From the NCBI GenBank assembly GCA_030425785.1, contig JAUHYJ010000005.1, positions 1 to 21,162 of the forward strand: a stretch of DNA of 21,162 nt. The letters are read 5' to 3'. How positions within the stretch are numbered: position 1 is the first letter of the stretch; the number at the start of each line of letters is the position of its first letter. This document shows positions 6,672-17,270 of the stretch, in pieces. The translations under genes were made by a program, and so were the position numbers. This stretch comes from Acidimicrobiia bacterium (lineage in GTDB: Bacteria; Actinomycetota; Acidimicrobiia; Acidimicrobiales; Ilumatobacteraceae). The notes beneath the pieces are model-generated. The model saw only the letters and a list, made by a program, of their open reading frames with translations. It was not told the origin of the DNA and made no database searches.

Positions 6672-9071
6672 TCAGGTCGTCAATGCGTCGATCAGCACCT
6701 CGGTGCCGCGTCGGAAGGTGGCACCGACCTCGGGTTCGGCACCGTCGATCGTGACCGAGAGCAGCTCACCTTCGGCGTCGCCGAAGTTGAGTCGCGGCAC
6801 GAACCCGGCCTCGATGAGCAGGTCGGCGGCTTCGGTGTAGTTCGCGGCGCCCGACAGGTCGGGGAACGGCACGACGTCGGGCCCCTTCGACACCACGACG
6901 GTCACCGTGGCGCCACGTTCGACCTCGACGCCCGGTTCGGGCACCTGCCGGAGCACGAGCCCGGCGGCCACGTCGTCGCTGAACTCCTCGGATTCCTCGA
7001 CGTAGACGAGCTGCAGCCCCTCGACGGTGCCGCGTGCGTCGGTCGACGGCACGCTGCGGATGTCGGGAACGGTGCGCGGCGCCGGACCGGCGGAGACGAC
7101 CAGTTCGACCATCGTCTCCGGGAGCACCCGCGAGCCGGCCCCGAGGGTGGGGTCACCCGGCACCGACCACGAGATCACGATCCCGGGCGGAACGTCCTCG
7201 TCGAACTCCTCGCGCACCTCCGCGACGAGACCTCGCTCGTTCAGGTCGGTCTGTGCCTCTCCGAGCGTCAGCCCGGTCGAGTCCGGCAGCTCCCGCAGCC
7301 GCGGACCGTCGCTCACGACGAGGAGGAACGGCTCGCCCTCCGCGAGCGACACCCCGGCCGAGGGCGCGGTGCGCACGACCTCGCCCTTCACGGGGACGAT
7401 GTCGGACTGCTCGCGCTCGACGACGACTTCCCAGTCGTTGGCGGCGATCGTGTTGCGCGCCTCGGCCTCGGGCACGCCGACGAGGTCGGGCACGACGTAC
7501 TCGGGCGTCTGGAACAGACGGCTCGCGAGGATGCCGAGCACGATGAGCGCGGCGACGAGCAGCAGCGCGAGGAGCGACTTCCACGGGAACCCGCGGCGAC
7601 GACGCGGCACCACCGCCGCGGTGGCGGCCGGCGTGACCGGCATCGGCGTCGTCGCCGCGACCGGGCGATCGTCAGCCTCCCGGGCCGCCTCGTGCTCGAT
7701 GACACCGACCGCGGCCGCCTCGCCGCGTCGGCCGTCGAAGTCGGAGTCGATCGGGAGGATCACGAGTTCGTCGCCCGACGTCGTCGGGATCGGCTGATCG
7801 GGCTCGGCCTCGACGATGACCGGCGGTGGCGGCACGTCGTCGGGCTCGTCCGGTTCGTCGGCGGCGGCGACCCCGGCCGCGCCGATCACGAGCGGCGCGG
7901 TCGGGATGCCACCGTCGTCGGACGCAGCGTCGGCACCGTCGGCCGTGGTCGGTGATTCGTCCGACACGACGGCGCCGGCACGGTCGTCGTCGGAGCCAGC
8001 GTCGTCGGACGTCCCGTCGTCGGAGCCCGCGTCGTCGGAGCCCGCGTCGTCGGAGCCCGCGTCGTCGGGCGTCGCCGGCACGACGAGGACGTCGGCACCC
8101 GCCGGCGGGCGCGTGACGCCGCCGGTCGGGTCGTCGGGCGATCGCATCTGATCGACCGGTGTCTCGAACAGGCCGGTCGACAGCAGCGGGATCGGCTCGG
8201 GTCGCGGCAGCTTCGACGCCGCCTGCATCAGACCCTGCCCGAACTCGGCGGCCGTCGCACGTTCCTCGGCGTCGGGACGCCCGGCCCGTTCGAACACGGC
8301 CGCGAGCGGGCCGAGATCGGCCGAGACCGGCATGAGCTTGCCGACGCGGGCCGCCAGCGTCGCCACCGTCGAGTCCGTCTTGAACGGGAGCTCGCCGGTG
8401 ACGGCCTCGTGGAGCGACAGCGCGAGCGCGTAGACGTCGGCACGTCCGTCGATCTCGCCGCCGAGGCCCTGCTCGGGGGCGGCGTACCAGGCGACGTGGT
8501 TCGGCACCGCGTCGGGCGTCTCCCACGCCGCCTCGCCCAGCAGGCGGGCGAGGCCGAGGTCGGCGATGCGCAGCTGCCGGTCGTCACCGAAGACGAGCTT
8601 GGCCGGGGACAGCTCGGTGTGGACGAATCCGCGCCGATGGGCGTAGTGCAGGCCGCGACAGGCGTCGAGACCGACACTCAGCGCCTGCGAGGGCGAGAGG
8701 CGGCGACCGCGGTCGAACAGGTCACGCAGGCTGCCGCCGCCCAGGCGCTCGGTGACCACGTAGGCGGTCGAGATGTCGCCGAGCGGGGCGATCCCCCAGT
8801 CGTAGACGGCGACGATGTGCTGGTGGCTCAGCGCCGCCACCCGCTGCATCTCGTCGTCAAAGCGCTCGCGGAAGCTCGGCGACGCCGCGATCGACGGACG
8901 GAGCAGCTTGATCGTCACCGGACGTCCGGTCTCGACGTCGGTGCCGTCGTAGATCGTGGTGTTCGCGCCCGACGACACGTGCTGCTGCAGCTGGTAGCGA
9001 TCGACGATCAGGCGCCCGACCAGGGCCGACGGATCGCCGCTGCGGCGCTCGGGGGGCTCCTCCGTGCTCAC
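6672..9071 (-). CDS. PASTA-domain receptor with Ser/Thr kinase-like domain, probable pseudokinase
   Basis: The 799-residue protein has a PknB-like layout: kinase-like domain (about 20-285), acidic linker with Asp/Ser-rich repeats (about 335-365), transmembrane helix (about 499-519), then four extracellular PASTA domains (about 525-590, 591-664, 665-731 and 732-799), which in relatives bind muropeptides or lipid II. The kinase part keeps the ATP-anchoring K55 (VTIKLL), helix-C E74, APE (198-200) and D212. However, the catalytic HRDxKPxN is HTELSPAK (151-158): Asp becomes Glu, Lys becomes Ser and Asn becomes Lys. DFG is DLG (171-173), and the glycine loop is reduced to SSGANTT (33-39). Phosphotransfer is therefore doubtful, and a scaffold or sensor role is inferred. 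The start is GTG at 9071 with TAGCGT 9 bases upstream. The gene is divergent from a membrane-anchored protein. Confidence 0.92.
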   Translation of the reverse strand: MSTEEPPERRSGDPSALVGRLIVDRYQLQQHVSSGANTTIYDGTDVETGRPVTIKLLRPSIAASPSFRERFDDEMQRVAALSHQHIVAVYDWGIAPLGDISTAYVVTERLGGGSLRDLFDRGRRLSPSQALSVGLDACRGLHYAHRRGFVHTELSPAKLVFGDDRQLRIADLGLARLLGEAAWETPDAVPNHVAWYAAPEQGLGGEIDGRADVYALALSLHEAVTGELPFKTDSTVATLAARVGKLMPVSADLGPLAAVFERAGRPDAEERATAAEFGQGLMQAASKLPRPEPIPLLSTGLFETPVDQMRSPDDPTGGVTRPPAGADVLVVPATPDDAGSDDAGSDDAGSDDGTSDDAGSDDDRAGAVVSDESPTTADGADAASDDGGIPTAPLVIGAAGVAAADEPDEPDDVPPPPVIVEAEPDQPIPTTSGDELVILPIDSDFDGRRGEAAAVGVIEHEAAREADDRPVAATTPMPVTPAATAAVVPRRRRGFPWKSLLALLLVAALIVLGILASRLFQTPEYVVPDLVGVPEAEARNTIAANDWEVVVEREQSDIVPVKGEVVRTAPSAGVSLAEGEPFLLVVSDGPRLRELPDSTGLTLGEAQTDLNERGLVAEVREEFDEDVPPGIVISWSVPGDPTLGAGSRVLPETMVELVVSAGPAPRTVPDIRSVPSTDARGTVEGLQLVYVEESEEFSDDVAAGLVLRQVPEPGVEVERGATVTVVVSKGPDVVPFPDLSGAANYTEAADLLIEAGFVPRLNFGDAEGELLSVTIDGAEPEVGATFRRGTEVLIDALTT
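7986..8060 (-). repeat. Five tandem 15-bp units encoding an Asp/Ser-rich linker
   Basis: Units of the form GTCGTCGGAGCCCGC (plus strand) start at 7986, 8001, 8016, 8031 and 8046; the last three are identical, and a diverged sixth follows at 8061. On the minus strand they encode AGSDD-type repeats in the cytoplasmic linker of the PASTA receptor. Identical neighbours suggest recent slippage and a length-variable tract. Confidence 0.8.
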
Positions 9072-9080
9072 GATGCCCGA

Positions 9081-9086
9081 ACGCTA
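9081..9086 (-). promoter_or_regulatory. Putative -10 element (TAGCGT) for the PASTA receptor gene
   Basis: TAGCGT lies 9 bases before the GTG at 9071, consistent with a very short or absent leader. Confidence 0.35.
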
Positions 9087-9175
9087 CCGCCTCGGCCCGC
9101 AGGTGCGGGTGACGCCCCGGCTCGCAATTCGGGCCGCTCGGTGGCCCAATTCGTGCCGTCGCCCGGCATCCTGGT

Positions 9176-9754
9176 GTGGTGACCGACACCCGCGTCGACA
9201 CCGCTGTCGAACCTCCTGCCGAGCCGCCCGCCGAGCCGCCGGTCGAGCCTCCGGTCGACGAGCGCCCGGCGCCCCCGCCGCGACGCCGCATCGACAAGAC
9301 CCTCCTGATCGTCTCGCTCGTCGTGGGCCTCGGGCTCACGCTCGTGATCCGCGGACTGTTCATCGGCGTCACCGGCGACGAGCGCGCCGATCTGCCCGAC
9401 GCCGTCACCGAGGTACTCCCGGTCCCGGAGGCCGAGCAGGCACTCAGCCAGACCAACGTGTTCGTCGACCTCGAATCGGGCTTCACCGGCGTGTTCGTCA
9501 TCGACGGCGTCGAGATCCCGACGGTGAACATCGACGAGCTGAGCAGCGACACCGTCGACCCGGGCGCGCAGGTCGCCGTGCCACCGGTGACCGTGTACGA
9601 GCCGGGCAACGCGACCCTCACCTTCACGCCCGGCTCCGACGCGCCGATCACCGAGTTCGGCGAAGGCGAGCACCAGGTCACCGTCCGCTACTGGCCGATC
9701 GACGAAGGCCCGCAGCGAGCGCGCACGTACACCTGGACGTTCAACGTCATCTGA
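9176..9754 (+). CDS. Small membrane-anchored protein of unknown function
   Basis: I do not recognise a family for this 192-residue product. It has a Pro/Glu-rich cytoplasmic N-terminus made of EPPAEPP-like repeats (about 12-26), a basic patch (RRRIDK), and one transmembrane helix (about 42-60, IVSLVVGLGLTLVIRGLFI). An extracytoplasmic part of about 130 residues follows, probably beta-rich (VFVDLESGFTGVFVIDG near 95; VTVRYWPIDEG near 170; TYTWTFNVI at the end). A single N-in helix without an obvious cleavage site suggests a membrane anchor. It is divergent from the PASTA receptor across about 104 bases, so a shared envelope role is possible but only inferred. Translation may start at GTG 9176 or 9179; the latter has CATCCT 6 bases upstream. 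Confidence 0.7.
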   Translation: MVTDTRVDTAVEPPAEPPAEPPVEPPVDERPAPPPRRRIDKTLLIVSLVVGLGLTLVIRGLFIGVTGDERADLPDAVTEVLPVPEAEQALSQTNVFVDLESGFTGVFVIDGVEIPTVNIDELSSDTVDPGAQVAVPPVTVYEPGNATLTFTPGSDAPITEFGEGEHQVTVRYWPIDEGPQRARTYTWTFNVI

Positions 9755-9775
9755 CGTCAGCTCAGAGCCGGGCCG

Positions 9776-10228
9776 TCAGTCGAGCACGGCGTCGATCGGC
9801 AACGGCTCGGCATCGGCCGCGAGGTCGATGCGGATCGCCTCGACGTACTCCCACGCCGGGCAGTCGGGATCGCCCGTGCTCATGATCTCGACCTCCAGTC
9901 GCAACTCGCCGTCGGCGACGTCCGCGGCGAGCCCGGGCAGCGCCGGACATCCGCCGGTCCGGTAGCTCAGCACGACATCGAATCGCGGATCGTCGAGTCG
10001 CGCATCGTCCGGGTCACGGTCGACGGCGACCTCGCCCGGCGGTGGACCGCCGTCGACGGTGAAGGCCTCCGCGAGCAGCACGGCACCACCGGGGTCGTCG
10101 ATCGACACCAGCTCGACGCCGGCTGCGAGGTCGTCGATCGACACCGCGACCGCGTCCGGGTCGCCGGGACCGCACGCGACGAGCACGGCCACGACGGCGA
10201 CCCGAAACGCACCGCCGACGGCGCTCAC
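9776..10228 (-). CDS. Small putative lipoprotein
   Basis: The 150-residue product begins with a short hydrophobic stretch (about 8-18) ending in LVAC at C19, a plausible lipobox, so it is probably exported and lipid-anchored. The mature part is acidic and Asp-rich, with two further cysteines (GGCPALPG and DPDCPAWEY) that could form a disulfide outside the cell. I find no known domain. Its GTG start overlaps the stop of the racemase-like gene by four bases (GTGA), so translation is probably coupled and it is the last gene of the ligA operon. It converges on the 9176 gene with a 21-base gap that holds no evident terminator. Confidence 0.65.
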   Translation of the reverse strand: MSAVGGAFRVAVVAVLVACGPGDPDAVAVSIDDLAAGVELVSIDDPGGAVLLAEAFTVDGGPPPGEVAVDRDPDDARLDDPRFDVVLSYRTGGCPALPGLAADVADGELRLEVEIMSTGDPDCPAWEYVEAIRIDLAADAEPLPIDAVLD

Positions 10229-10916
10229 GGTGCGAGCACGGCGTCGACCAGGGCGGCGGCGTGGATCTGCGTCGTCGGGAAGTAGGGCAGGGCCACGTCG
10301 TCCGGGCCGACGAGCAGCTCGATCTCGGTGCAGCCCGCGATCACCCCCTCGGCGCCCCGCTCGGCGAGCCGGTCGATGATCGCCAGGTAGCGGCGGCGCG
10401 AGCCGTCGTCGACGACGCCCTGGACGAGTTCGCCGTAGATCACGTCGTGGACGGTCGTGCGATCGGGTTCGTCCGGCACGAGCACCCTCAGCCCGTGGTC
10501 ACGCAGGCGGCCGGCGTAGAAGTCGTGCTCCATCGTGTAGCGGGTGCCGAGCAGCGCGACCGACCCGATGTCGGCGGCCGTCACCGCCTCTGCCGTCGCA
10601 TCGGCGAGATGCACGAAGCGGGCATCGACGGCCGACTCGATCCGGTCGGCGAGCAGGTGCATCGTGTTCGTGCACAGTCCGATCACCTCGCACCCGGCGG
10701 CTTCGAGCATCCGGGCGTCGTCGGCCAACAGGTCGCCGGCGCGCTCCCACTCCCCCGTTGCCTGGAGCTCTTCGATCGCCGCGAAGTCGTAGCTCCGCAC
10801 CAGCAGATCGGCCGAGTGCACACCGCCGAGGCGATCGCGCACGCCCCGGTTGATCAGCTGTTCGTAGAGCACCGAGCTCTCCCAGCTCATCCCGCCGAGC
10901 AGACCGAGACGCTTCA

Positions 10917-10917
<1 letters not shown>
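10225..10917 (-). CDS. Aspartate/glutamate racemase family protein
   Basis: The 230-residue product belongs to the cofactor-independent Asp/Glu racemase superfamily, closest in appearance to the YgeA-type amino acid racemases. These use two cysteines to move the alpha proton between faces of an amino acid. Both are present: C82 in GLCTNTMH and C196 in AGCTEIELL. The N-terminal MKRLGLLGGMSWESS is typical. Substrate is not determinable; Asp, Glu and broad-specificity enzymes all occur in the family. ATG at 10917 overlaps the ligA stop by one base (TGATG), indicating translational coupling; a GTG codon just upstream is a less likely start. The downstream lipoprotein start overlaps its stop. Association with DNA ligase has no obvious metabolic reason. 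Confidence 0.85.
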
Positions 10918-13049
<2,132 letters not shown>

Positions 13050-14099
13050 TCAGGCTCCGAGCACGAAGCGCGCCGTCGAGGCCTGGCTGCGCATGCTCAG
13101 CGATGTCTCGCGGAGCGCCTCGGCCACGCGATCGGCCGTGGCGGTGGCGTGGTGCCCGAGACCGCACGTCGGCGTCAGGAAGCTCTGGCGTTGGAGTCGG
13201 TCGGCGTCGCACCCGGCCTGGACGAGCTCACAGAAGCGTTCGGCGAGGCGCTGCCACGCACGTGGCTGGCCGACGCCGATCGGGCCCGACGTCGTGACCG
13301 CCCCCCAGGCGATCCAGCCGCCTGCGCTCAGGTAGCGATCGATGTAGCCGGCGACCTCCGGCCCGATCGCCTCGACCGGGACCGACACGATCTGGGGCCC
13401 TGCCTGCAGGAGGGTCGCGACGTCGGCGCCGGTGCACGCGTGGATGCCCGCCATCGTCGACGTCGCGAACCCGGCGAGGGCCCCCGAGATCAGGTCGATG
13501 GCTTCCTCGGGCGCGAGTGCGAACCCGGCGTCGAGGATCGAATCGGCGAAGGGCTCGTCGAGCAACACGATCTGCGGCCGATCGGGCAGGCGGGCGGCGA
13601 TGTGGGCCTCGATCGCCGTCGTGTGGTCGCGCACCGCCCGCTGCGCCACCGCGAACGCGACATCCGGCGTCGCTCCGGCGCGCACGAGCGCGAGACCCAC
13701 CGACACCGGGCCGAGGAACTGCCACTTGACCGGACCGCTCCCGTCCCGGCGTTCGAGCTCGGCGACGACGGCGCGCAGCCCCGTGAACGCCGGCCCGGCG
13801 AGGTCGGTCCGCACGGTCCCGGTCGGATCGAGCTGGCCGCAGTCGACCGCGATGGTGCCGTACGGGCCGAGTGACACACCGGGCACACCGACGAGCGCCT
13901 GGGCGACGGCGGACTCGGCCGGTGACCGTCGCGGCAGTGTCGCCACCGTCGGGATGTCGAAGGCGTCGATGGCGAAGATCGCCGCCTGCCCGGCGCTGCG
14001 GTGCGGGAGGCTGCCGATGCCGAAGGTGGCGCCGCCGGCGACGACGTCGGACGCGCGCGGCCGCTCGGCGCCGCCGCCCCGCATCGACATCTCGCTCAC
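13050..14099 (-). CDS. Short MetE-like (cobalamin-independent methionine synthase C-terminal fold) protein
   Basis: The 349-residue product resembles the catalytic C-terminal half of MetE rather than the full enzyme of about 750 residues. The zinc ligands appear conserved: H220-x-C222 (GIHACTGAD), E243 (SVPVEAIG) and C312 (TPTCGLGHH), with spacing close to that of MetE. The segment IVLLDEPFAD (about 187-196) matches the family's conserved DEP motif. The reaction may be zinc-activated thiol methylation or a related C1 transfer, but short relatives include proteins of unknown substrate, so methionine synthesis should not be assumed. A homologue (Rv3015c) lies beside ligA in M. tuberculosis. The start is GTG at 14099, with GGAG close upstream; alternatives at Met4 or Met6 are possible. 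Confidence 0.78.
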   Translation of the reverse strand: MSEMSMRGGGAERPRASDVVAGGATFGIGSLPHRSAGQAAIFAIDAFDIPTVATLPRRSPAESAVAQALVGVPGVSLGPYGTIAVDCGQLDPTGTVRTDLAGPAFTGLRAVVAELERRDGSGPVKWQFLGPVSVGLALVRAGATPDVAFAVAQRAVRDHTTAIEAHIAARLPDRPQIVLLDEPFADSILDAGFALAPEEAIDLISGALAGFATSTMAGIHACTGADVATLLQAGPQIVSVPVEAIGPEVAGYIDRYLSAGGWIAWGAVTTSGPIGVGQPRAWQRLAERFCELVQAGCDADRLQRQSFLTPTCGLGHHATATADRVAEALRETSLSMRSQASTARFVLGA

Positions 14100-14187
14100 G
14101 GCTCCATGGTGTCACCCCACCGCCGGCGCGGACGATTCCTCTGGCTGCGACGTGCCGCATCGGCCGATTGCTCGCCAGACTGACCGG

Positions 14188-15081
14188 GTGGACGCTGCGC
14201 CGACGCTCGAACGCGTGCTGCCGTGGGTGCTGCGCGTGGTGTGGATCGGCGTGCTGCTGACGGGCGGGCGCGCGCTCGACGGCGCGCTCGCCGACGCCAC
14301 CGACGTCGCGACCGCGATCGTGCAATGGGGCGCCTTCGTGATCTGGGTGCTCGGCGCGCTGGCGATGGCCGTGCCGGCTGTCGTCAGTCTGACGGCGACC
14401 CGCGTCGTGGTGCCCCTCTCGATCCCGGCCGCCGTCGCGGCCGCGATCGGCGGCGCCGACGCCACGGATGCCCTGCTGTTCGGGGCCGTCGGGCTCGTCG
14501 CGACCGTGGTCGCGCTCGCGGGCGAGGTCGGTCGTGCCTTCGTGCAGGCGTCCGCCTACGGCGACGAGGACCGCCATCTCCTCCGCCCGCCGGCGGCGTA
14601 CCTGGCGATCGCCGCGATCGCGTGGGTGCTCTGGTCGATCGCCCTCGTGCTCACGGCGGGTGCGATCGGCCACGACCGCTGGGTGTCGTCGGCGATCGGC
14701 GGCGCGATCACCGTTGCGGGCGCCGTGCTCGGCGCGCCTCGGTGGCACCGGCTGAGCCGGCGCTGGCTCGTGCTCGTGCCGGTCGGCGTCGTCGTCCACG
14801 ACCATCTCGTGCTCGCCGAGACACTGATGCTGCGCCGTCAGGAGGTCGGCGCCGTGGGCCTCGCTCCCGCCGGCACCGACGCCGCCGACCTGACCGGGCC
14901 GGCCACCGGCCACGCCGTCGAGATCCGTACCACCGAGTCGGTCACCGCGCTCAAGGCGGCGACGCCGGCGGCACCGCGCGGCACCGCGCTCCACCTCACC
15001 GGCTTCCTCGTCTCGCCGACGCGGCCGGGGCGCTTCCTCGCGGCCGCGACAGGACGCCGCCTGCCCGTCGGCGCGATCTGA
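14188..15081 (+). CDS. Polytopic membrane protein of unknown function
   Basis: I do not recognise a family for this 297-residue product. It has about six hydrophobic segments, near residues 10-27, 42-66, 70-88, 92-112, 135-160 and 166-183. A soluble C-terminal part of about 110 residues starts at WLVLVPVGVVVHDHLVLAE, and its beginning looks strand-rich. A charged loop with HLLRPP follows the fourth segment. The start at GTG 14188 places the first helix near the N-terminus and has CAGACT 6 bases upstream; the longer open frame from 13432 is antisense to the MetE-like gene and is rejected. It converges on mnmA with an 18-base gap. Composition and codon usage match the neighbours, which suggests a resident gene. 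Confidence 0.7.
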   Translation: MDAAPTLERVLPWVLRVVWIGVLLTGGRALDGALADATDVATAIVQWGAFVIWVLGALAMAVPAVVSLTATRVVVPLSIPAAVAAAIGGADATDALLFGAVGLVATVVALAGEVGRAFVQASAYGDEDRHLLRPPAAYLAIAAIAWVLWSIALVLTAGAIGHDRWVSSAIGGAITVAGAVLGAPRWHRLSRRWLVLVPVGVVVHDHLVLAETLMLRRQEVGAVGLAPAGTDAADLTGPATGHAVEIRTTESVTALKAATPAAPRGTALHLTGFLVSPTRPGRFLAAATGRRLPVGAI

Positions 15082-15099
15082 CGCCCGCGGGTCGGTCGA

Positions 15100-16146
15100 T
15101 CAGTCGGCGGCCGTTCCCCCGCCGAGCACGCACACGTCGTCGAGGTCGTAGACGACGACGCTCTGCCCGGGCGCGACGCGCCGCTGCGGCGTCCGCCAGT
15201 GCACGACGACGCCGTGATCGTCGCGGTCGAGCCGAGCCGGACGAGCGGTGCCGTGGGCGCTCGTCTGCACGAGCACCTCGCCGTCGACGGGACGCCCGGT
15301 CCACACGACGTCGGCCACACGTGTCGACGGCCGCCGCAGATCGGCCTCGTCACCCACCACGACGGTGGCTCCGGGCACGTCGACGTCGACCGCGTACCGC
15401 ACCGGGCCGCCGCCGGGCAGCCCCAGCCCGCGGCGCTGCCCGATCGTGACCATCTCGACCGCGGCGACGGCGCCGACCTCGGCGCCGGACGTGTCGACGA
15501 CGCGTCCGGGCCGGGTCGGGATCCGGTCGCCGAGGAAGGCCTCACGACCGCCGGTCGAGGTGATGAAGCAGACGTCCTGGCTGTCGGGCTTGGACGCGGT
15601 GCGCAGACCGAGCTCGGCGGCGAGGCGCCGAACCTCGGCCTTGTCGATGTGGCCGACGGGGAACCGGGTACGTGCGAGCGCGTCCTGGTCGAGCATGTGC
15701 ACGACATAGCTCTGGTCCTTCGCGGCGTCGGCGCCACGTTCGAGCGTGTGGGTGCCGTCGGGCCGGCGACCGATGCGCGCGTGGTGCCCGGTGGCCACGG
15801 CATCGAAGCCGAGCTGGTCGGCCCGTCGCAGCAACCGATCGAACTTGACGTGCCGGTTGCACTCGATGCACGGGTTGGGCGTCACACCGGCGGCGTGCGC
15901 GGCGACGTACGGCGCGACGACGTGGGTGTCGAAGTCGTCCCCGAAGTTGAACACGAGGTGATCGATGTCGAGCTGCTGGGCCACCCGCCGGGCATCGTCG
16001 ACGTCGCTGACCGAGCAGCAGCCCGTGTCGCTGTCGCCACCCCAGAGCTTCATCGTGACGCCGACGACCTCGTGCCCCTCGCGGAGCAGCAGTGCGCCGG
16101 CCACGGACGAGTCGACACCGCCCGACATGGCGAGCAGGACCTTCAT
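15100..16146 (-). CDS. mnmA: tRNA-specific 2-thiouridylase
   Basis: MnmA activates U34 of the tRNAs for Glu, Gln and Lys with ATP and inserts sulfur to give 2-thiouridine, using persulfide sulfur that starts at a cysteine desulfurase. The 348-residue product has the PP-loop SGGVDSS (8-14), the catalytic cysteines C93 (NPCIECN) and C193 (DSQDVCFI), and the GHHARI segment in between. Length is typical. Its ATG at 16146 overlaps the iscS stop by four bases (ATGA), so the sulfur donor and acceptor are co-translated. The longer open frame to 16398 lies inside iscS and encodes an Arg-rich shadow. The C-terminal beta-barrel region (about 260-345, ending VVYDLDDVCVLGGG) is present. Confidence 0.96.
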   Translation of the reverse strand: MKVLLAMSGGVDSSVAGALLLREGHEVVGVTMKLWGGDSDTGCCSVSDVDDARRVAQQLDIDHLVFNFGDDFDTHVVAPYVAAHAAGVTPNPCIECNRHVKFDRLLRRADQLGFDAVATGHHARIGRRPDGTHTLERGADAAKDQSYVVHMLDQDALARTRFPVGHIDKAEVRRLAAELGLRTASKPDSQDVCFITSTGGREAFLGDRIPTRPGRVVDTSGAEVGAVAAVEMVTIGQRRGLGLPGGGPVRYAVDVDVPGATVVVGDEADLRRPSTRVADVVWTGRPVDGEVLVQTSAHGTARPARLDRDDHGVVVHWRTPQRRVAPGQSVVVYDLDDVCVLGGGTAAD

Positions 16147-17264
16147 GGCGCCGTCCGTCGCAGATGGGCGACACCGTCGACGACGACGTCGACGGCGCGG
16201 TCGACGTCGGCCGACGTCGTGGTGGACCCGAGCGAGAGCCGGAGCGCGCCGCCGGCGAGGGAGCGGTCGACGCCCATCGCGGCGAGGACGTGCGAGGGTT
16301 CCATCGCACCACTCGCGCACGCCGACGCCGCGCTGGCACAGACGTCGGCCTGGTCGAGCAGGAACAGCAGGGCTTCGTTCTCGATCCCCTCGAAGCACAG
16401 GTGGGCCGAGCCGGCGACCTTGCGGTCGCGCGGCACGGTCTCGTGCACACCGTCGAGCTGGGCCGAGATGCCGTCGACGAGCCGATCACGCAGGCCGGTG
16501 AGCCGCTCGCGTTCCGCGGCGCGCGTCGCGTCGGTCTCGGCGAGCGCCGCGGCGAACGCGACGATGCCGGCCACGTTGTGGGTACCGCTCCGCCGCTCGC
16601 GTTCCTGCCCACCGCCGCTGATCAGCGGCGGTACGGCGACGCCCTCGCGCACGGTGAGAACGCCACACCCCTTGGGTCCGCCGAACTTGTGCCCGCTGAA
16701 CGACATCGCGTCGACGAGTGGCGCCACCTCGCGCAGGTCGAGCCAGCACGCCGCCTGGACGGCATCGGTGTGCAGCAGCGCGCCCGGCGCCCGCTCGCGC
16801 ACCACGGCGGCCACAGCGGCGAGGTCGGTGATCGTGCCGACCTCGTTGTTCACCGCCATCACGCTGACGACCGCGGTGTCGGGCGTGCAGGCGTCGGACA
16901 GCCGGTCGAGATCGACCTGCCCGGTCGCGTCGGTGCCGACGACGACGCCGTCGGGATGCGCCTCGACGGGATGCAGCACCGCATGGTGCTCGGCGGCCGG
17001 GCACACGACGCGTCCCGGTGCGTTGACGAGCACCGTGTTGTCCGACTCGGTACCGCAGCTCGTGAAGACCACCTCGCCCGGCGCCACGCCCAGGATCTCG
17101 GCGATCTGGTCACGCGCCTCGTCGACGGCACGACGTGCCTCACGGGCGAAGCGGTGTGACCCGCTGGGGTTGGCATACCGCTCCGTCAGGTACGGCAGCA
17201 TGGCGTCGACCGCGACCGGTCGCATCGGTGTCGACGCAGCGTGATCGAGGTAGACGAGCGGCAT
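16143..17264 (-). CDS. iscS: Cysteine desulfurase
   Basis: This PLP enzyme turns L-cysteine into L-alanine and an enzyme-bound persulfide. The 373-residue product begins VYLDHAASTP and has the PLP-phosphate region TSCGTESDN (68-76), H93 in the AEHHAVL segment, HTDAVQ (165-170), and the PLP lysine K193 in SFSGHKFGGPKG. The catalytic C316 lies in SACASGAMEPSH. Overlap with mnmA suggests that its main job here is tRNA thiolation, though supply of Fe-S assembly is also possible because no suf or isc scaffold gene is in the window. The start is ATG at 17264 with TAGCGT 6 bases upstream and no Shine-Dalgarno. It is divergent from a methyltransferase across a 54-base gap. Confidence 0.95.
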   Translation of the reverse strand: MPLVYLDHAASTPMRPVAVDAMLPYLTERYANPSGSHRFAREARRAVDEARDQIAEILGVAPGEVVFTSCGTESDNTVLVNAPGRVVCPAAEHHAVLHPVEAHPDGVVVGTDATGQVDLDRLSDACTPDTAVVSVMAVNNEVGTITDLAAVAAVVRERAPGALLHTDAVQAACWLDLREVAPLVDAMSFSGHKFGGPKGCGVLTVREGVAVPPLISGGGQERERRSGTHNVAGIVAFAAALAETDATRAAERERLTGLRDRLVDGISAQLDGVHETVPRDRKVAGSAHLCFEGIENEALLFLLDQADVCASAASACASGAMEPSHVLAAMGVDRSLAGGALRLSLGSTTTSADVDRAVDVVVDGVAHLRRTAP

Positions 17265-17270
17265 ACGACC

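Noticed and set aside
4150..6840. 896-codon plus-strand open frame across the racemase, SCP2-like and SDR genes
   Set aside because: It is Arg-rich shadow sequence out of frame with three recognisable genes.
15082..15099. Terminator between the membrane protein gene and mnmA
   Set aside because: The 18-base gap shows no convincing stem or T-tract.
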